Below are positions 19,646 through 28,171 of a stretch of 64,000 nt of DNA, in pieces; the stretch's first letter is position 1; each line of letters begins with the position of its first letter. The notes beneath the pieces were generated by a model. That model saw nothing but the letters and a program-made list of their open reading frames with translations. It did no database searches and was not told the origin of the DNA. Origin of the DNA: Thiobacillus sp. (GTDB lineage Bacteria > Pseudomonadota > Gammaproteobacteria > Burkholderiales > Thiobacillaceae); NCBI GenBank assembly GCA_019459055.1, contig JAIBEI010000048.1:1-64000 (forward strand), given 5' to 3'. The translations under genes were made by a program, and so were the position numbers.

Positions 19646-21079
19646 TCAGTTACGCTGCAGATCAAGCAGCAGCCTTTGATAATCGTTCGACTCCTTGATC
19701 AATCTGGGCCCTAGCGCGCGCAACCGATCCACGGTGTCCGCGGGCAATGTGTACGAAGTCGGGATCCCACTAAATGAATTGCGCTCAACAGGATCTTTGA
19801 TCGCGTCGAATGTCACTTCGACCAGGTAGAAATCAAATTCTGTTTCCGTCCCATCGGCCTGTTCCCCCCCGGATTTTTGGCCGCGCATCTGCCTGGCCCA
19901 GCCCTCGAAGTTAGCCTTGAGGAGTTCGATGGTTTCAAACGAATAGCGGTTGATTGGAATGTCCTTGATGGCCCTGAATACCTGGGTGACCGTCGGCACC
20001 TCCTCCCTGCGATCGAGAGACAGATCCGGGGCCGTCTCGGCATTGACGATGATCAGTACCGCCTTGTGAAACCGTTCGAGTCGCATGGCGCGGGCGAGAT
20101 TCAGAGGATTATCGTGGGCGGCCACCCGGTCCAGCATCCCGCGCAGGCCGATATTGTCGGTGATTCCGCCATCCAGCAGATGAATGTACGGCCTGGCTTC
20201 GGAATCGAGATAGGAGCGCACCTCGGCGGCCTTGTATACCTGCCGGGATGATGCACCGTGGTTTTCTTCGCTAACGTGCTGCGCAGCGGGTTCCTGGTAG
20301 CCGCATTTGCCGCTGTAGTTCCGGACGGTAAGCGGGCTGAACACGATGGGCACAGCGCTGGAAGCCGCTACGGCGCGCGCCAGCGGAAACGACGAAAGAT
20401 CGGAGCAGAGCAGATCGAACTGATCCTGGGTGAATTCGAAACGCGTGCCCAGCGACATATCGCTGGCATTGATTGTCACCAAGGGGCGCTGCCCCCGCGT
20501 GACCAGATCGCCATAGGTGCCATGATGAAAAATCTCGTCATCGAGATATTCCGCCACCAGATCTATCCGGCCGAATTTCGGTGATGAGGCACGCGCCAGG
20601 TTGACCGGGGCGAGCATCTTGCGGGTGAGTTCTCCCTGAACATCCCGTTTCAGAAAGCGGCTCTCGAAATCGCTGAAAATTCGCTCGCCGTAGAGGGCGT
20701 AATAGGCGGAAGTGAAACTGCCGCCGGACACGGAGGAAATAATGTCGACTTCGTGGAGCAGGCGCCTGGACTTTCCTTTTCGGGTGACTTCAGTGTTGGC
20801 GAGGTGCTCAAGGACGCCATAAGCCAGGGCGGCGGCGCGGGTGCCACCACCCGAGAAGGTCACGACAACCAGCATGTCGTCGGCCTCGTCCGGGCTGGCA
20901 AGATTCGTGAAACGATAGCCATAGGCCGGATCATGCCGATCCAGCGGCATGTTCGGCGGGTAATGCGCGCAGCCTGCGAGCAGCAGGAAAATAGCCAGAA
21001 CCCGCCATGGGGCGAAGCCGGACCGGCGTTTCGCCATTCCTGAATCGGATGATGTGCCGGGCAATTTTTTCGAGCCCAT
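19646..21079 (-). CDS. patatin-like phospholipase lipoprotein
   Basis: A roughly 477-residue patatin-fold protein anchored by a lipobox (FLLLAGCAHY). The oxyanion loop is FSGGGTRAAALAYG. The nucleophile serine lies in IISSVSGGSFTSAYYA, where the first glycine of GxSxG is replaced by serine, and the dyad aspartate is in HLLDGGITDNIGLRG. It probably hydrolyses lipids at the inner face of the outer membrane. Start choice is open: ATG 21079 follows a GGAAAG, while ATG 21037 places the signal peptide closer to the N-terminus. Both are in frame. Its neighbours are membrane and regulator genes of the same block. Confidence 0.85.
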   Translation of the reverse strand: MGSKKLPGTSSDSGMAKRRSGFAPWRVLAIFLLLAGCAHYPPNMPLDRHDPAYGYRFTNLASPDEADDMLVVVTFSGGGTRAAALAYGVLEHLANTEVTRKGKSRRLLHEVDIISSVSGGSFTSAYYALYGERIFSDFESRFLKRDVQGELTRKMLAPVNLARASSPKFGRIDLVAEYLDDEIFHHGTYGDLVTRGQRPLVTINASDMSLGTRFEFTQDQFDLLCSDLSSFPLARAVAASSAVPIVFSPLTVRNYSGKCGYQEPAAQHVSEENHGASSRQVYKAAEVRSYLDSEARPYIHLLDGGITDNIGLRGMLDRVAAHDNPLNLARAMRLERFHKAVLIIVNAETAPDLSLDRREEVPTVTQVFRAIKDIPINRYSFETIELLKANFEGWARQMRGQKSGGEQADGTETEFDFYLVEVTFDAIKDPVERNSFSGIPTSYTLPADTVDRLRALGPRLIKESNDYQRLLLDLQRN

Positions 21080-21144
21080 GCTTTCCATCCGGGGAAGGTG
21101 CGTTGCATGTCCGCTCTGCGGCATGAGCGGTGCCGCCTCTTTGC

Positions 21145-21546
21145 TCACAACTTCAACCGCAGCGCCGCCCAACCGAACCAGCCCATCGACACGACCATGG
21201 AGATCCCGCCGACGAGCACCAGCGCCGGCGGCAGGCCGAACGCCACCTCGGAAAGGATTCCGAGCGGCATCAACATGCCGGCGAGGGACAGCCATGATAT
21301 CGCTTTCGCGGAACCGGGATCGATAGGCAGCCGCAGCAGCAGATAACCCACGACAATGTTGAGGAGGGCGAACAGATTGCCATGCACATGCGCCAGGCGC
21401 GATTCGAAGTGCTTGCCCACGGCGTAATCGGCAATCCATGCCTCCTTGCCGGGTGCAAAGTCACGCAGATAGATCAGGATGAAGCCGTAAACCATGAAAC
21501 CGGTTAGAAACAGGAAACCCGCCACAATATTCTTCTTGCCTTGCAT
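21145..21546 (-). CDS. four-helix membrane protein with HVHG motif
   Basis: A 133-residue membrane protein with helices at about 8-26 (VAGFLFLTGFMVYGFILIY), 55-72, 83-98 and 105-127. The conserved-looking string RLAHVHGNLFALLNIVVG places two histidines at the start of helix 2. This recalls metal or heme ligation in small membrane proteins, but no family is assigned. A textbook AGGAG lies seven bases before ATG 21546. It lies between the patatin-like gene and the glycine/methionine-rich secreted protein gene. Confidence 0.75.
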   Translation of the reverse strand: MQGKKNIVAGFLFLTGFMVYGFILIYLRDFAPGKEAWIADYAVGKHFESRLAHVHGNLFALLNIVVGYLLLRLPIDPGSAKAISWLSLAGMLMPLGILSEVAFGLPPALVLVGGISMVVSMGWFGWAALRLKL

Positions 21547-21665
21547 GTTGCGCTCCTTGTCAGACGAATTGGCCGGGACGACTGTGACAGCATCCAGCCT
21601 CGCGGCCAGCCCGGGGAAATGATACGCATGCCACGACGCGCCCGATTTTGTTTTCGGGCGGGGGA

Positions 21666-22433
21666 TCACGACCCGTCCGCGGCTTGATTGCGCCCCGCAT
21701 CGGGTCTGGGTTTCAGCCGGTCGTATACCAGAAGAAACGTGACTTCCTGGCGATTCGGGAGCTCGACCATCGATGAAATCATGAGCCGTCCTGTTTCGGC
21801 GTCGATCCGGTATTGTTGAATCAGCCTTGAGCCATGGTTCATTCTTGATTCGACCACCAGCACGTCCCCTTCCCAGCCCGCAACGGCCGCCTGCGGCTGG
21901 GCACCGCCGCTGGCGGAAACGCTGATGCCGCGGAAGTCGGTGAAAAGGCGCTGATACCGGTCGTTCTCGCCGACGACAAGCAGCATCGGGTCCTCATGGG
22001 TGATGTCGAGTGTTTTCGCAGTGGCGACCAGCGCGGCCCGGTCATCGAATGGCATCTCACTACGCCCGCCCATTCCCTCTTGCGATCCGCGCCCCTGGCG
22101 TTTGCCGCCCATGCCGCCACCACCCATGCCGCCGCCGCCTCGCATCCCCTGTCCGCCGATCCTGGCCTGCTTCATCGCTTGCTTGACCCTTTCCTGCGGG
22201 TCATCGCTGGCCTTGGCATCGAGGGTCCAATGGCCGGAAAAATCCGGCCTGGATTGCGGTTTCACAACAGGCGTCGGCGGGGAGGCGGATACGTCGGTGA
22301 TCGAACCCGTTGCGCTGCCGCCGGCATGAGCTTGCGCAGGGTCGGCATCGGGCGACGCCAGCGACGGGCTGGCGCTGGCGGCCAAGGTCAGGCACATCCA
22401 GAGGGCGGTGGTGAAGCGCGCATGCATATTCAT
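21666..22433 (-). CDS. secreted protein with Gly/Met-rich insert
   Basis: A 255-residue exported protein of unknown function. It has a signal peptide (ALWMCLTLAASASPSLA), then RPDFSGHWTLDAKASDDP, a pattern common at the start of small secreted lipocalin-like proteins. A low-complexity Gly/Met stretch (MRGGGGMGGGGMGGKRQG, about 97-114) follows. The C-terminal half is beta-rich (LLVVGENDRYQRLFTDF, GWEGDVLVVESRM). AAGGA lies 8 bases before ATG 22433. It follows membrane protein copy B by 11 bases and is likely co-transcribed with it. Confidence 0.75.
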   Translation of the reverse strand: MNMHARFTTALWMCLTLAASASPSLASPDADPAQAHAGGSATGSITDVSASPPTPVVKPQSRPDFSGHWTLDAKASDDPQERVKQAMKQARIGGQGMRGGGGMGGGGMGGKRQGRGSQEGMGGRSEMPFDDRAALVATAKTLDITHEDPMLLVVGENDRYQRLFTDFRGISVSASGGAQPQAAVAGWEGDVLVVESRMNHGSRLIQQYRIDAETGRLMISSMVELPNRQEVTFLLVYDRLKPRPDAGRNQAADGS

Positions 22434-22444
22434 GGCTCGATTCC

Positions 22445-22858
22445 TTATCGTCTGGCCTGCGCGTGCAACAGTCCACGCCAGGCGATGGCCGCGATCGTCA
22501 TCCACACCAGCGTTCGCAGGCTCATGGCGATCACCGTGCGCGGCTCGAAGGCGCCGCCGGCATAGACGTGCATGCCGAAAGCCGCAAAAGTGAATACCGT
22601 TGCCGCGGCGATGGCGATGGCCAGCCACACCGCCCAGCGCTGCATCAGCCACAGTCCGGCGCCGGCTGCGACATAGGCAAAGCCCGCGAGGAAATTGAAC
22701 CAGAGTACGAACGGCACATAGTTGCCGGCCGCAGCGTGTGCCGCCGCGTCGCCGAACAGGATTGTGCCGCCTTCCTTGATGGTCAGCAGGCCGAATCCGG
22801 CTGCGACCAGCGAAATCGCCCAGATGCGGAATCCGCGTTTGTGTTTGGATGGAGTCAT
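22445..22858 (-). CDS. four-helix membrane protein, copy B
   Basis: A 137-residue paralogue of the protein at 18268-18672, sharing the same four helices and the strings AAGFGLLTIKEGGTILFGDA, YVPFVLWFNFLAGFAYV and RTVIAMSLRTLVW. AGGAAAG precedes ATG 22858. As with copy A, a TetR-type gene lies directly upstream, so gene pair and neighbour may have been duplicated together. Function is unknown. Confidence 0.8.
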   Translation of the reverse strand: MTPSKHKRGFRIWAISLVAAGFGLLTIKEGGTILFGDAAAHAAAGNYVPFVLWFNFLAGFAYVAAGAGLWLMQRWAVWLAIAIAAATVFTFAAFGMHVYAGGAFEPRTVIAMSLRTLVWMTIAAIAWRGLLHAQARR

Positions 22859-22910
22859 GTGAGCTTTCCTTTTTGGTGAGCGTGTGGCCGGGAACATTCT
22901 TTGTCGGATG

Positions 22911-23495
22911 TCATTTCGACGGAACGGTCATTCCAGTCCGGAACAGGGAAAATGACTGGAATGCCTCATGCAGCAGCAGTTCCCGCTGACGCAGGCTGAG
23001 ATTCATCCTGAGCGCCAGGCTCTGGATCATGCCGATGAAAATACCCGCCGCTGCGTGCGGGTCGATGTCGGGCCGGATGCACCCCTGTTGTCTGGCTTGG
23101 GCAATGATTCGGCAAAGCCGGGATTCGTAGTGGCTGATGACCCGCTGGATGCGCCGGCGAATTCGGGTATCGCTGTCTTGCGATAGCCATCCCAGAAGCC
23201 GCCTGGGAATTTCGGGATGCCGCGAGATGAAGGAGACCTGCAAATGAAAGGCACGCTCCAGTTCCAGTAGCGGGTTGCGATCATGCGCCGCCGTGCGTTT
23301 TATCAGGCGCAGCACGCTTCCGCGCACCCGGGAAATGTAGCGGTTCTGCGCGCCGTGGCTATCCAGCCCGGGCTCAGGCATTTCTTCTGTCATGTCGGTG
23401 AGGCGCTCACGGTCGGAAAACAAGTACGTACGCGTGATTTCCAGCCACTTTTTCAGATGCGCGTTCTTGAAACTGCTCGTATTGCCGGTCTTCAT
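22911..23495 (-). CDS. TetR-like ligand-domain protein lacking the helix-turn-helix (paralogue B)
   Basis: A 194-residue protein whose residues ~55-190 align with the C-terminal domain of the two TetR paralogues nearby. Compare NPLLELERAFHLQVSFISRH with DPLDSLEKMFFAHLGFVDKV, and FIGMIQSLALRMNLS with FTGIIQGLVIRVSI. The N-terminal ~55 residues (KKWLEITRTYLFSDRERLTD) show no TetR helix-turn-helix. The start is well supported: AGGAGG lies seven bases before ATG 23495, so the short form is not a start-site error. It may be a decayed regulator, an effector-binding decoy, or a partner that heterodimerises with a paralogue. Confidence 0.7.
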   Translation of the reverse strand: MKTGNTSSFKNAHLKKWLEITRTYLFSDRERLTDMTEEMPEPGLDSHGAQNRYISRVRGSVLRLIKRTAAHDRNPLLELERAFHLQVSFISRHPEIPRRLLGWLSQDSDTRIRRRIQRVISHYESRLCRIIAQARQQGCIRPDIDPHAAAGIFIGMIQSLALRMNLSLRQRELLLHEAFQSFSLFRTGMTVPSK

Positions 23496-23566
23496 GATGT
23501 GCCTCCTGTACAGTCAGAAACTTGGTAACTTGTGGTGCGGCCGGGATTGAGCCGCGTGGCAATGGC

Positions 23567-24019
23567 TCACTGAACGGCATCCTTCTTGCCGTAAAAGTGC
23601 GCCACGAAGGGCTTGCGGAATTCGCTGTGGCAGTTGTAGCAACTGGTCTGGAGTTTCTGGAAGGCGAGGATGACGCCCGGGCCGTCCCCTGTCCCGGCGG
23701 CTCTGCCGACGGCCAGCGCCTGGTCGTGGGTTTCGCGGTCATGCGCCTTGAACTTCCCCACGCTGGCGCCGGCGAAGCCAAGGATGCGCGCCTTCTCGCC
23801 GAAAGGCGGCTGCGGATGGTCGGCGATCAGCGGCGCGGTCTTCTCCACCAGCTCCCAGTCCTCACGCGAGATGCCGTCGGTGATGACCTGCATGTTGCGG
23901 CCCAGATCCTTCATGATCTTCTGCAGGACGAGCGGATCGGCGGCGGACGCGCCGCCTGCGGCGGCCAGCAGGGCGAAAGCGGCGAGGGACTTGAGAATCG
24001 GTGTGCGGGTGTGTTTCAT
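23567..24019 (-). CDS. cytochrome c' (class II c-type cytochrome)
   Basis: A 150-residue periplasmic protein. A signal peptide (SLAAFALLAAAGGASA) precedes a four-helix body, and the heme-binding CYNCH lies near the C-terminus (LQTSCYNCHSEFRKPF, about 124-139), as in cytochrome c'. Relatives bind NO or CO or protect against nitrosative stress. The ATG is only one base from the stop of the upstream ABC permease gene, so it belongs to the exporter transcript, an unusual partner. Confidence 0.88.
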   Translation of the reverse strand: MKHTRTPILKSLAAFALLAAAGGASAADPLVLQKIMKDLGRNMQVITDGISREDWELVEKTAPLIADHPQPPFGEKARILGFAGASVGKFKAHDRETHDQALAVGRAAGTGDGPGVILAFQKLQTSCYNCHSEFRKPFVAHFYGKKDAVQ

Positions 24020-24020
24020 G

Positions 24021-25148
24021 TCAGGCCATCCTTTTCTTGAAGCGAAGCGAGCTGATGAGCAAAAGCGCCGTGCCGAGCACCGCCAGGGCGGCGAACTGGG
24101 GCCACAGGATTTCCAGGCCGCTGCCCTTGAGGAAGATGTCCCGGATGATGACCAGGAAATAGCGCAGCGGGTTGAGATAGGTGAGCCACTGCGCCGGCTC
24201 CGGCATGTTCGAAATCGGGAACATGAAGCCGGACAGCAGCACCGCGGGGAGATAGAAGAAGAACGACGACATCAGCGCCTGCTGCTGGGTCTGTGAAATG
24301 GTGGAAATGAACAGACCGATGCCGATGGTGGACATCAGGTACAGCCCGGCGCCGAACAGCAGCAACCACAGGCTGCCGTGGATCGGCACGTCGAACCAGT
24401 TGACGCCGATGAAGGTCACCACCAGCACGTCGATGAAGCTGATCAGCACGAACGGCAGGGTCTTGCCGAGTATCAGTTCGAAGGGCTGGATCGGCGTCAC
24501 CATCAGTTGCTCCATGGTGCCGATCTCGCGCTCGCGCACGATCGCCATGGCAGTGAGCAGCAGGGAGATCAGCAGCACCACCACGGCGATCACGCCGGGG
24601 ACGTTGTAGTAGCGGCTCTTCAGGTCTGGGTTGAACCAGGCGCGCGAACGCAGTTCGATGGGATTGGCTTGCTCCTGCGCCAGCTGGGTCAGTTCGATCG
24701 GCGCGGCGCGTGCCCGTGAAAACTCCTGGGTGATGCGCTGGGCGTAGTCCATCGCCACCGTGCCGGTATTCGAATCGGTGCCGTCGATAATCGTCTGGAT
24801 CGCTGCCTGACGCCCCGATTTCAGGTCGTCGGCGAAGCCGCGGTTGATCTGGATGCCCATGATCACCTTGCCGCGATCAAGCAATTCACCCAGCCGTTCG
24901 GGCCGGTCGGTGTTGTCCACCACGGTGAAATAGCCGGAGGCCGTGAAGCGCTCGATCAGCGCACGGCTCTGCGGGCTCTTGTCGAGGTCGCATACCGCGG
25001 TCTTGATGTGGTCGACGTCGGTGGTCACGGCGTAACCGAACATGATCAGCTGGATCACCGGCATCACGAAGATCAGAGCCTTCATGCGCGGGTCGCGCAG
25101 CACCTGGATGAATTCCTTCACCAGCATGCGATAGATTCTTTCCCACAT
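24021..25148 (-). CDS. ABC-2 type exporter permease (YbhR-like)
   Basis: A 375-residue ABC-2 permease: an N-terminal helix after EFIQVLRDPRMKALIFVMPV, a large periplasmic domain (about 45-170), then five helices (VIAVVVLLISLLLTAMAIV to VLGTALLLISSLRF). The conserved REREIGTMEQLMVTPIQPFE stretch is typical of the YhhJ/YbhR/YbhS family. It pairs with the permease gene 10 bases upstream. It is the fifth component of a YbhGFSR-like exporter and is followed by the cytochrome c' gene. Confidence 0.92.
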   Translation of the reverse strand: MWERIYRMLVKEFIQVLRDPRMKALIFVMPVIQLIMFGYAVTTDVDHIKTAVCDLDKSPQSRALIERFTASGYFTVVDNTDRPERLGELLDRGKVIMGIQINRGFADDLKSGRQAAIQTIIDGTDSNTGTVAMDYAQRITQEFSRARAAPIELTQLAQEQANPIELRSRAWFNPDLKSRYYNVPGVIAVVVLLISLLLTAMAIVREREIGTMEQLMVTPIQPFELILGKTLPFVLISFIDVLVVTFIGVNWFDVPIHGSLWLLLFGAGLYLMSTIGIGLFISTISQTQQQALMSSFFFYLPAVLLSGFMFPISNMPEPAQWLTYLNPLRYFLVIIRDIFLKGSGLEILWPQFAALAVLGTALLLISSLRFKKRMA

Positions 25149-25158
25149 GGCTCGCCTC

Positions 25159-26283
25159 TCAGCTCAACTTTTTACGGAACTTGCCCAGAGCGACGGCGAA
25201 CACCACCGCAGCGAACAGTCCGAGGAAGATCAGGTCGCCCGCCACGAAGGAAGGCGGGCTGGCCTTGAGAAAAATGTTCTTCAGCACCTCGACGAAATAG
25301 CGCGCCTGCACCACGTGGGTGACTACCTGCAAAAAGCGCGGCATGTTGTCGATGGAATAAAGAAAGCCGGAAAGCAGAAAGGCGGGCAGGAAGGTGACCA
25401 CCATCGCCAGCTGGCTCGCCACCAGCTGCGATTTGGCGATGGTCGAAACCATGATGCCGAGGCTCAGGCCGCCCACCAGGAACATCGCGGTGACGCCGAG
25501 CAGGAAGAGAAAGCTGCCCCTGAGCGGCACGTCGAACACCCATACCCCCATCGCCACCGAGAACAGCACGTCCAGAACGCCAATCACGAAATACGGCGCC
25601 ATCTTGCCGAGGAACAGTTCGACCGGCTGCACCGGCGTGGCGATCAGCTGTTCCATGGTGCCGCTCTCCCACTCGCGCGAGACGGTGAGCGAGGTGAGCA
25701 GGGCGGTGATCACCGTCATGATCACCGCGATCAGGCCGGGGATGATGAACCAGCGGCTTTTCAGCTCGGGGTTGTACCAGACACGCAGGCGGTTATCCAC
25801 GGCGAGCTCGATCTCGGCGCCCAGCTGCGCCGCGCTGAAGCGGCTGGTGACGGCCTCGGCGTAGCCCAGGGCGATGGTCGCGGTGTTGGCGTCCGAGCCG
25901 TCGGCGAGCAGCTGCACCTTCGTCGTCCGCCCCTGCTCCAGGTCGCGCGCGAAGTGCCGCGGGATCACCAGCGCCAGGTGCGCGCGGCCCTGGTCGAGCA
26001 GCGCGCGAACCTCGGTGTGACTTTCCGCCGCGGCCACCACGGAGAAATAGCTGGAGGCCGGGAAGCCTTCCAGGTAATTGCGGCTGGCGGCGCTCTTGTC
26101 CTGGTCGTAGACGGCCAGGTTGAGCGTCTTGATGTCCATGGTGATGGCGTAGCCAAACAGGATCAGCAGGATCAGCGGCATCAGGAACGCCATCGCCAGG
26201 GAGCGCGGGTCGCGGATGATATGGATGAACTCCTTTTTCACCAGCGCCCACAACCGGATCCAGGAGAAACCGGGCTTTTTCAT
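25159..26283 (-). CDS. ABC-2 type exporter permease (YbhS-like)
   Basis: A 374-residue ABC-2 permease paralogous to the next gene, with the same plan: EFIHIIRDPRSLAMAFLMPL at the N-terminus, a periplasmic domain, SREWESGTMEQLIATPVQPV, and helices to the C-terminus. The ATG overlaps the stop of the upstream ATPase gene by four bases. Together the two permeases probably form the heterodimeric membrane part of a drug or lipid exporter. Confidence 0.92.
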   Translation of the reverse strand: MKKPGFSWIRLWALVKKEFIHIIRDPRSLAMAFLMPLILLILFGYAITMDIKTLNLAVYDQDKSAASRNYLEGFPASSYFSVVAAAESHTEVRALLDQGRAHLALVIPRHFARDLEQGRTTKVQLLADGSDANTATIALGYAEAVTSRFSAAQLGAEIELAVDNRLRVWYNPELKSRWFIIPGLIAVIMTVITALLTSLTVSREWESGTMEQLIATPVQPVELFLGKMAPYFVIGVLDVLFSVAMGVWVFDVPLRGSFLFLLGVTAMFLVGGLSLGIMVSTIAKSQLVASQLAMVVTFLPAFLLSGFLYSIDNMPRFLQVVTHVVQARYFVEVLKNIFLKASPPSFVAGDLIFLGLFAAVVFAVALGKFRKKLS

Positions 26284-27236
26284 GATTCCCCTCCTTCTTC
26301 ACGCTGCCGGTCTTCGAGTTCGATCAGGGAGACGAACACGTCCTCCATCGAGGGGGTAACCTGCTTGATGGACTGCACGGCGAAGCCTTGCTGCGCGAGG
26401 AAGCCGTTCAGCGCTACGGTGGCCGTGGCCGCACCGCTGACCACTGCGTGCAGGGCGTCGCCGAACAGCGCGACCTCCTGTGCCAGCTTTGAGGCTTCCA
26501 GTTGTTCCAGCGCCTCGAAGGGGCGTTCGACGTGGATTTCCAGAATGTCCTCGGGTATCAGGGTCTTGAGCTCGGCGGGTTTGCCCTTGGCGATCATCTT
26601 GCCGTGGTAGATCAGCGCCAGCTCATCGCAGTATTCAGCCTCCTCCATGTAGTGGGTGGTGACGAACACGGTAGTGCCGCGGTGCGACATCTGCGCGATC
26701 AAATCCCAGAACTGGCGCCGCGAGAGCGGGTCAACGCCCGAGGTCGGCTCGTCGAGAAACAGGATCTGCGGCTCGTGCAGCACCGCGCAGCCCAGCGCCA
26801 GCCTTTGCTTCCAGCCACCGGCCAGCGAACCAGTGAGGTGGTTGCGCTTGTCGGTGAGCCCCGCCATCTCCAGCCCCCAGTCCTTGCGCGCCCGGCGTTT
26901 GGCCCTGGGCACGTTGTAGATGCCGGTGTAGAAGTCGATGTTCTCCTCCACGCTGAGATCGTCGTAGAGGGAGAATTTCTGCGACATGTAGCCGATGTGG
27001 CGCTTGATGGTTTCGGACTCGGTCATGACGTCGAAGCCCGCCACGCGTCCTTCACCGGAACTCGGCAACAGCAGACCGCACAGCATGCGGATGGTGGTGG
27101 ACTTGCCCGCGCCGTTGGGACCGAGAAAGCCGAATACCTGACCTTTTTCCACAGTGAGCGAGATGCGGTCGACGGCGACGAAATCGCCGAACACCCGGGT
27201 CAGGTCGCGCACTTCCACGGCGAATTCCGCGCTCAT
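26280..27236 (-). CDS. ABC exporter ATPase 2 (C-terminal half of YbhF type)
   Basis: A 318-residue ABC ATPase. Walker A is FLGPNGAGKST (about 34-44) and Walker B ILFLDEPTSGVD. The signature motif is SLAGGWKQRL instead of LSGGQ, as in the second ATPase half of YbhF-like proteins. The C-terminal domain (about 230-310) is the usual extension of this group. It overlaps both neighbours by four bases. In E. coli YbhF the two ATPase domains are fused; here they are separate genes. Confidence 0.92.
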   Translation of the reverse strand: MSAEFAVEVRDLTRVFGDFVAVDRISLTVEKGQVFGFLGPNGAGKSTTIRMLCGLLLPSSGEGRVAGFDVMTESETIKRHIGYMSQKFSLYDDLSVEENIDFYTGIYNVPRAKRRARKDWGLEMAGLTDKRNHLTGSLAGGWKQRLALGCAVLHEPQILFLDEPTSGVDPLSRRQFWDLIAQMSHRGTTVFVTTHYMEEAEYCDELALIYHGKMIAKGKPAELKTLIPEDILEIHVERPFEALEQLEASKLAQEVALFGDALHAVVSGAATATVALNGFLAQQGFAVQSIKQVTPSMEDVFVSLIELEDRQREEGGES

Positions 27237-28171
27237 GCCGTCGCCTCCACTTTGTTTCGCGTAAGCTGATAAATGAACACGTCCTCCAGCGACGGGGTGA
27301 TCGTGTTTTCGCCCAGCACCGAGATGTCGGCCTCACGCAACACGGTGCGGGCCTGCTCCGCCTCCTCCTTGTCTGCGGCGTAGAGGTGCAGCTTGCCGCC
27401 GAACAGGCTCACACGGTTGGAGCCCAGCCGGCTGGCGAGCGCCTCGCGTGCGACGCGTGGTTGCGCGGTGTCCAGTTCCAGCAGCAGGCCGGGGATGCCT
27501 TCCTTGAGTTTTTGCGGCGTGTCGCACTGGATCAGGCGACCCTGGTGCATCAGGCCGACACGGGTACAGCGCTCCGCCTCGTCGAGGTAGGCGGTGGAAA
27601 CGAAGATCGTCACCCCTTCCTTGAGCATGGCGTAGAGAATGCGCCAGAAGTCGCGGCGCGACACCGGATCGACGCCGTTGGTGGGCTCGTCGAGAAACAG
27701 GATTTCCGGCTTGTGGATGAGGGCGCAGGCCAGCCCGAGCTTCTGTTTCATGCCGCCCGAGAGGTTGCGCGCCAGGCGCTTTCTGAACGGGGTGAGGTTG
27801 GAGAAGCCAAGCAGCCGCGCTTCCAGCGGCTCGCGCTCGCGCCGCGGCACTTCGTACAGATCGGCGTAGAAGCGCAGGTTCTCTTCCACCGAGAGATCGC
27901 CGTACAGGCCGAAGCGCTGCGACATGTAGCTGATGCGAGACTTGATTTCCTCTTCGTCGCCCTGAATGGAAAATCCTGCCACGGTGGCTGCGCCTTCGCT
28001 GGCGGCGAGAATGCCCGTCAGCATGCGCATGGTGGTGGTCTTGCCGGCGCCGTCCGGGCCGACCAAGCCGAAGATTTCGCCGCGCCTGACTTCAAGGTCG
28101 AGCCCGCGCACCGCCCACATGTCACCGAAGGCGCGGCCAAGGCCGCTGACCTGAATGGCGGCTTGGTTCAT
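27233..28171 (-). CDS. ABC exporter ATPase 1 (N-terminal half of YbhF type)
   Basis: A 312-residue ABC ATPase with Walker A VGPDGAGKTTTMRML (about 37-51), signature NLSGGMKQKLGLA, Walker B ILFLDEPTNGVD and switch histidine replaced within IFVSTAYLDEAERC. The GPDGAGKTT variant is typical of the first ATPase half of YbhF-like systems. It overlaps the HlyD-type gene upstream and ATPase 2 downstream by four bases each. Confidence 0.92.
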   Translation of the reverse strand: MNQAAIQVSGLGRAFGDMWAVRGLDLEVRRGEIFGLVGPDGAGKTTTMRMLTGILAASEGAATVAGFSIQGDEEEIKSRISYMSQRFGLYGDLSVEENLRFYADLYEVPRREREPLEARLLGFSNLTPFRKRLARNLSGGMKQKLGLACALIHKPEILFLDEPTNGVDPVSRRDFWRILYAMLKEGVTIFVSTAYLDEAERCTRVGLMHQGRLIQCDTPQKLKEGIPGLLLELDTAQPRVAREALASRLGSNRVSLFGGKLHLYAADKEEAEQARTVLREADISVLGENTITPSLEDVFIYQLTRNKVEATA

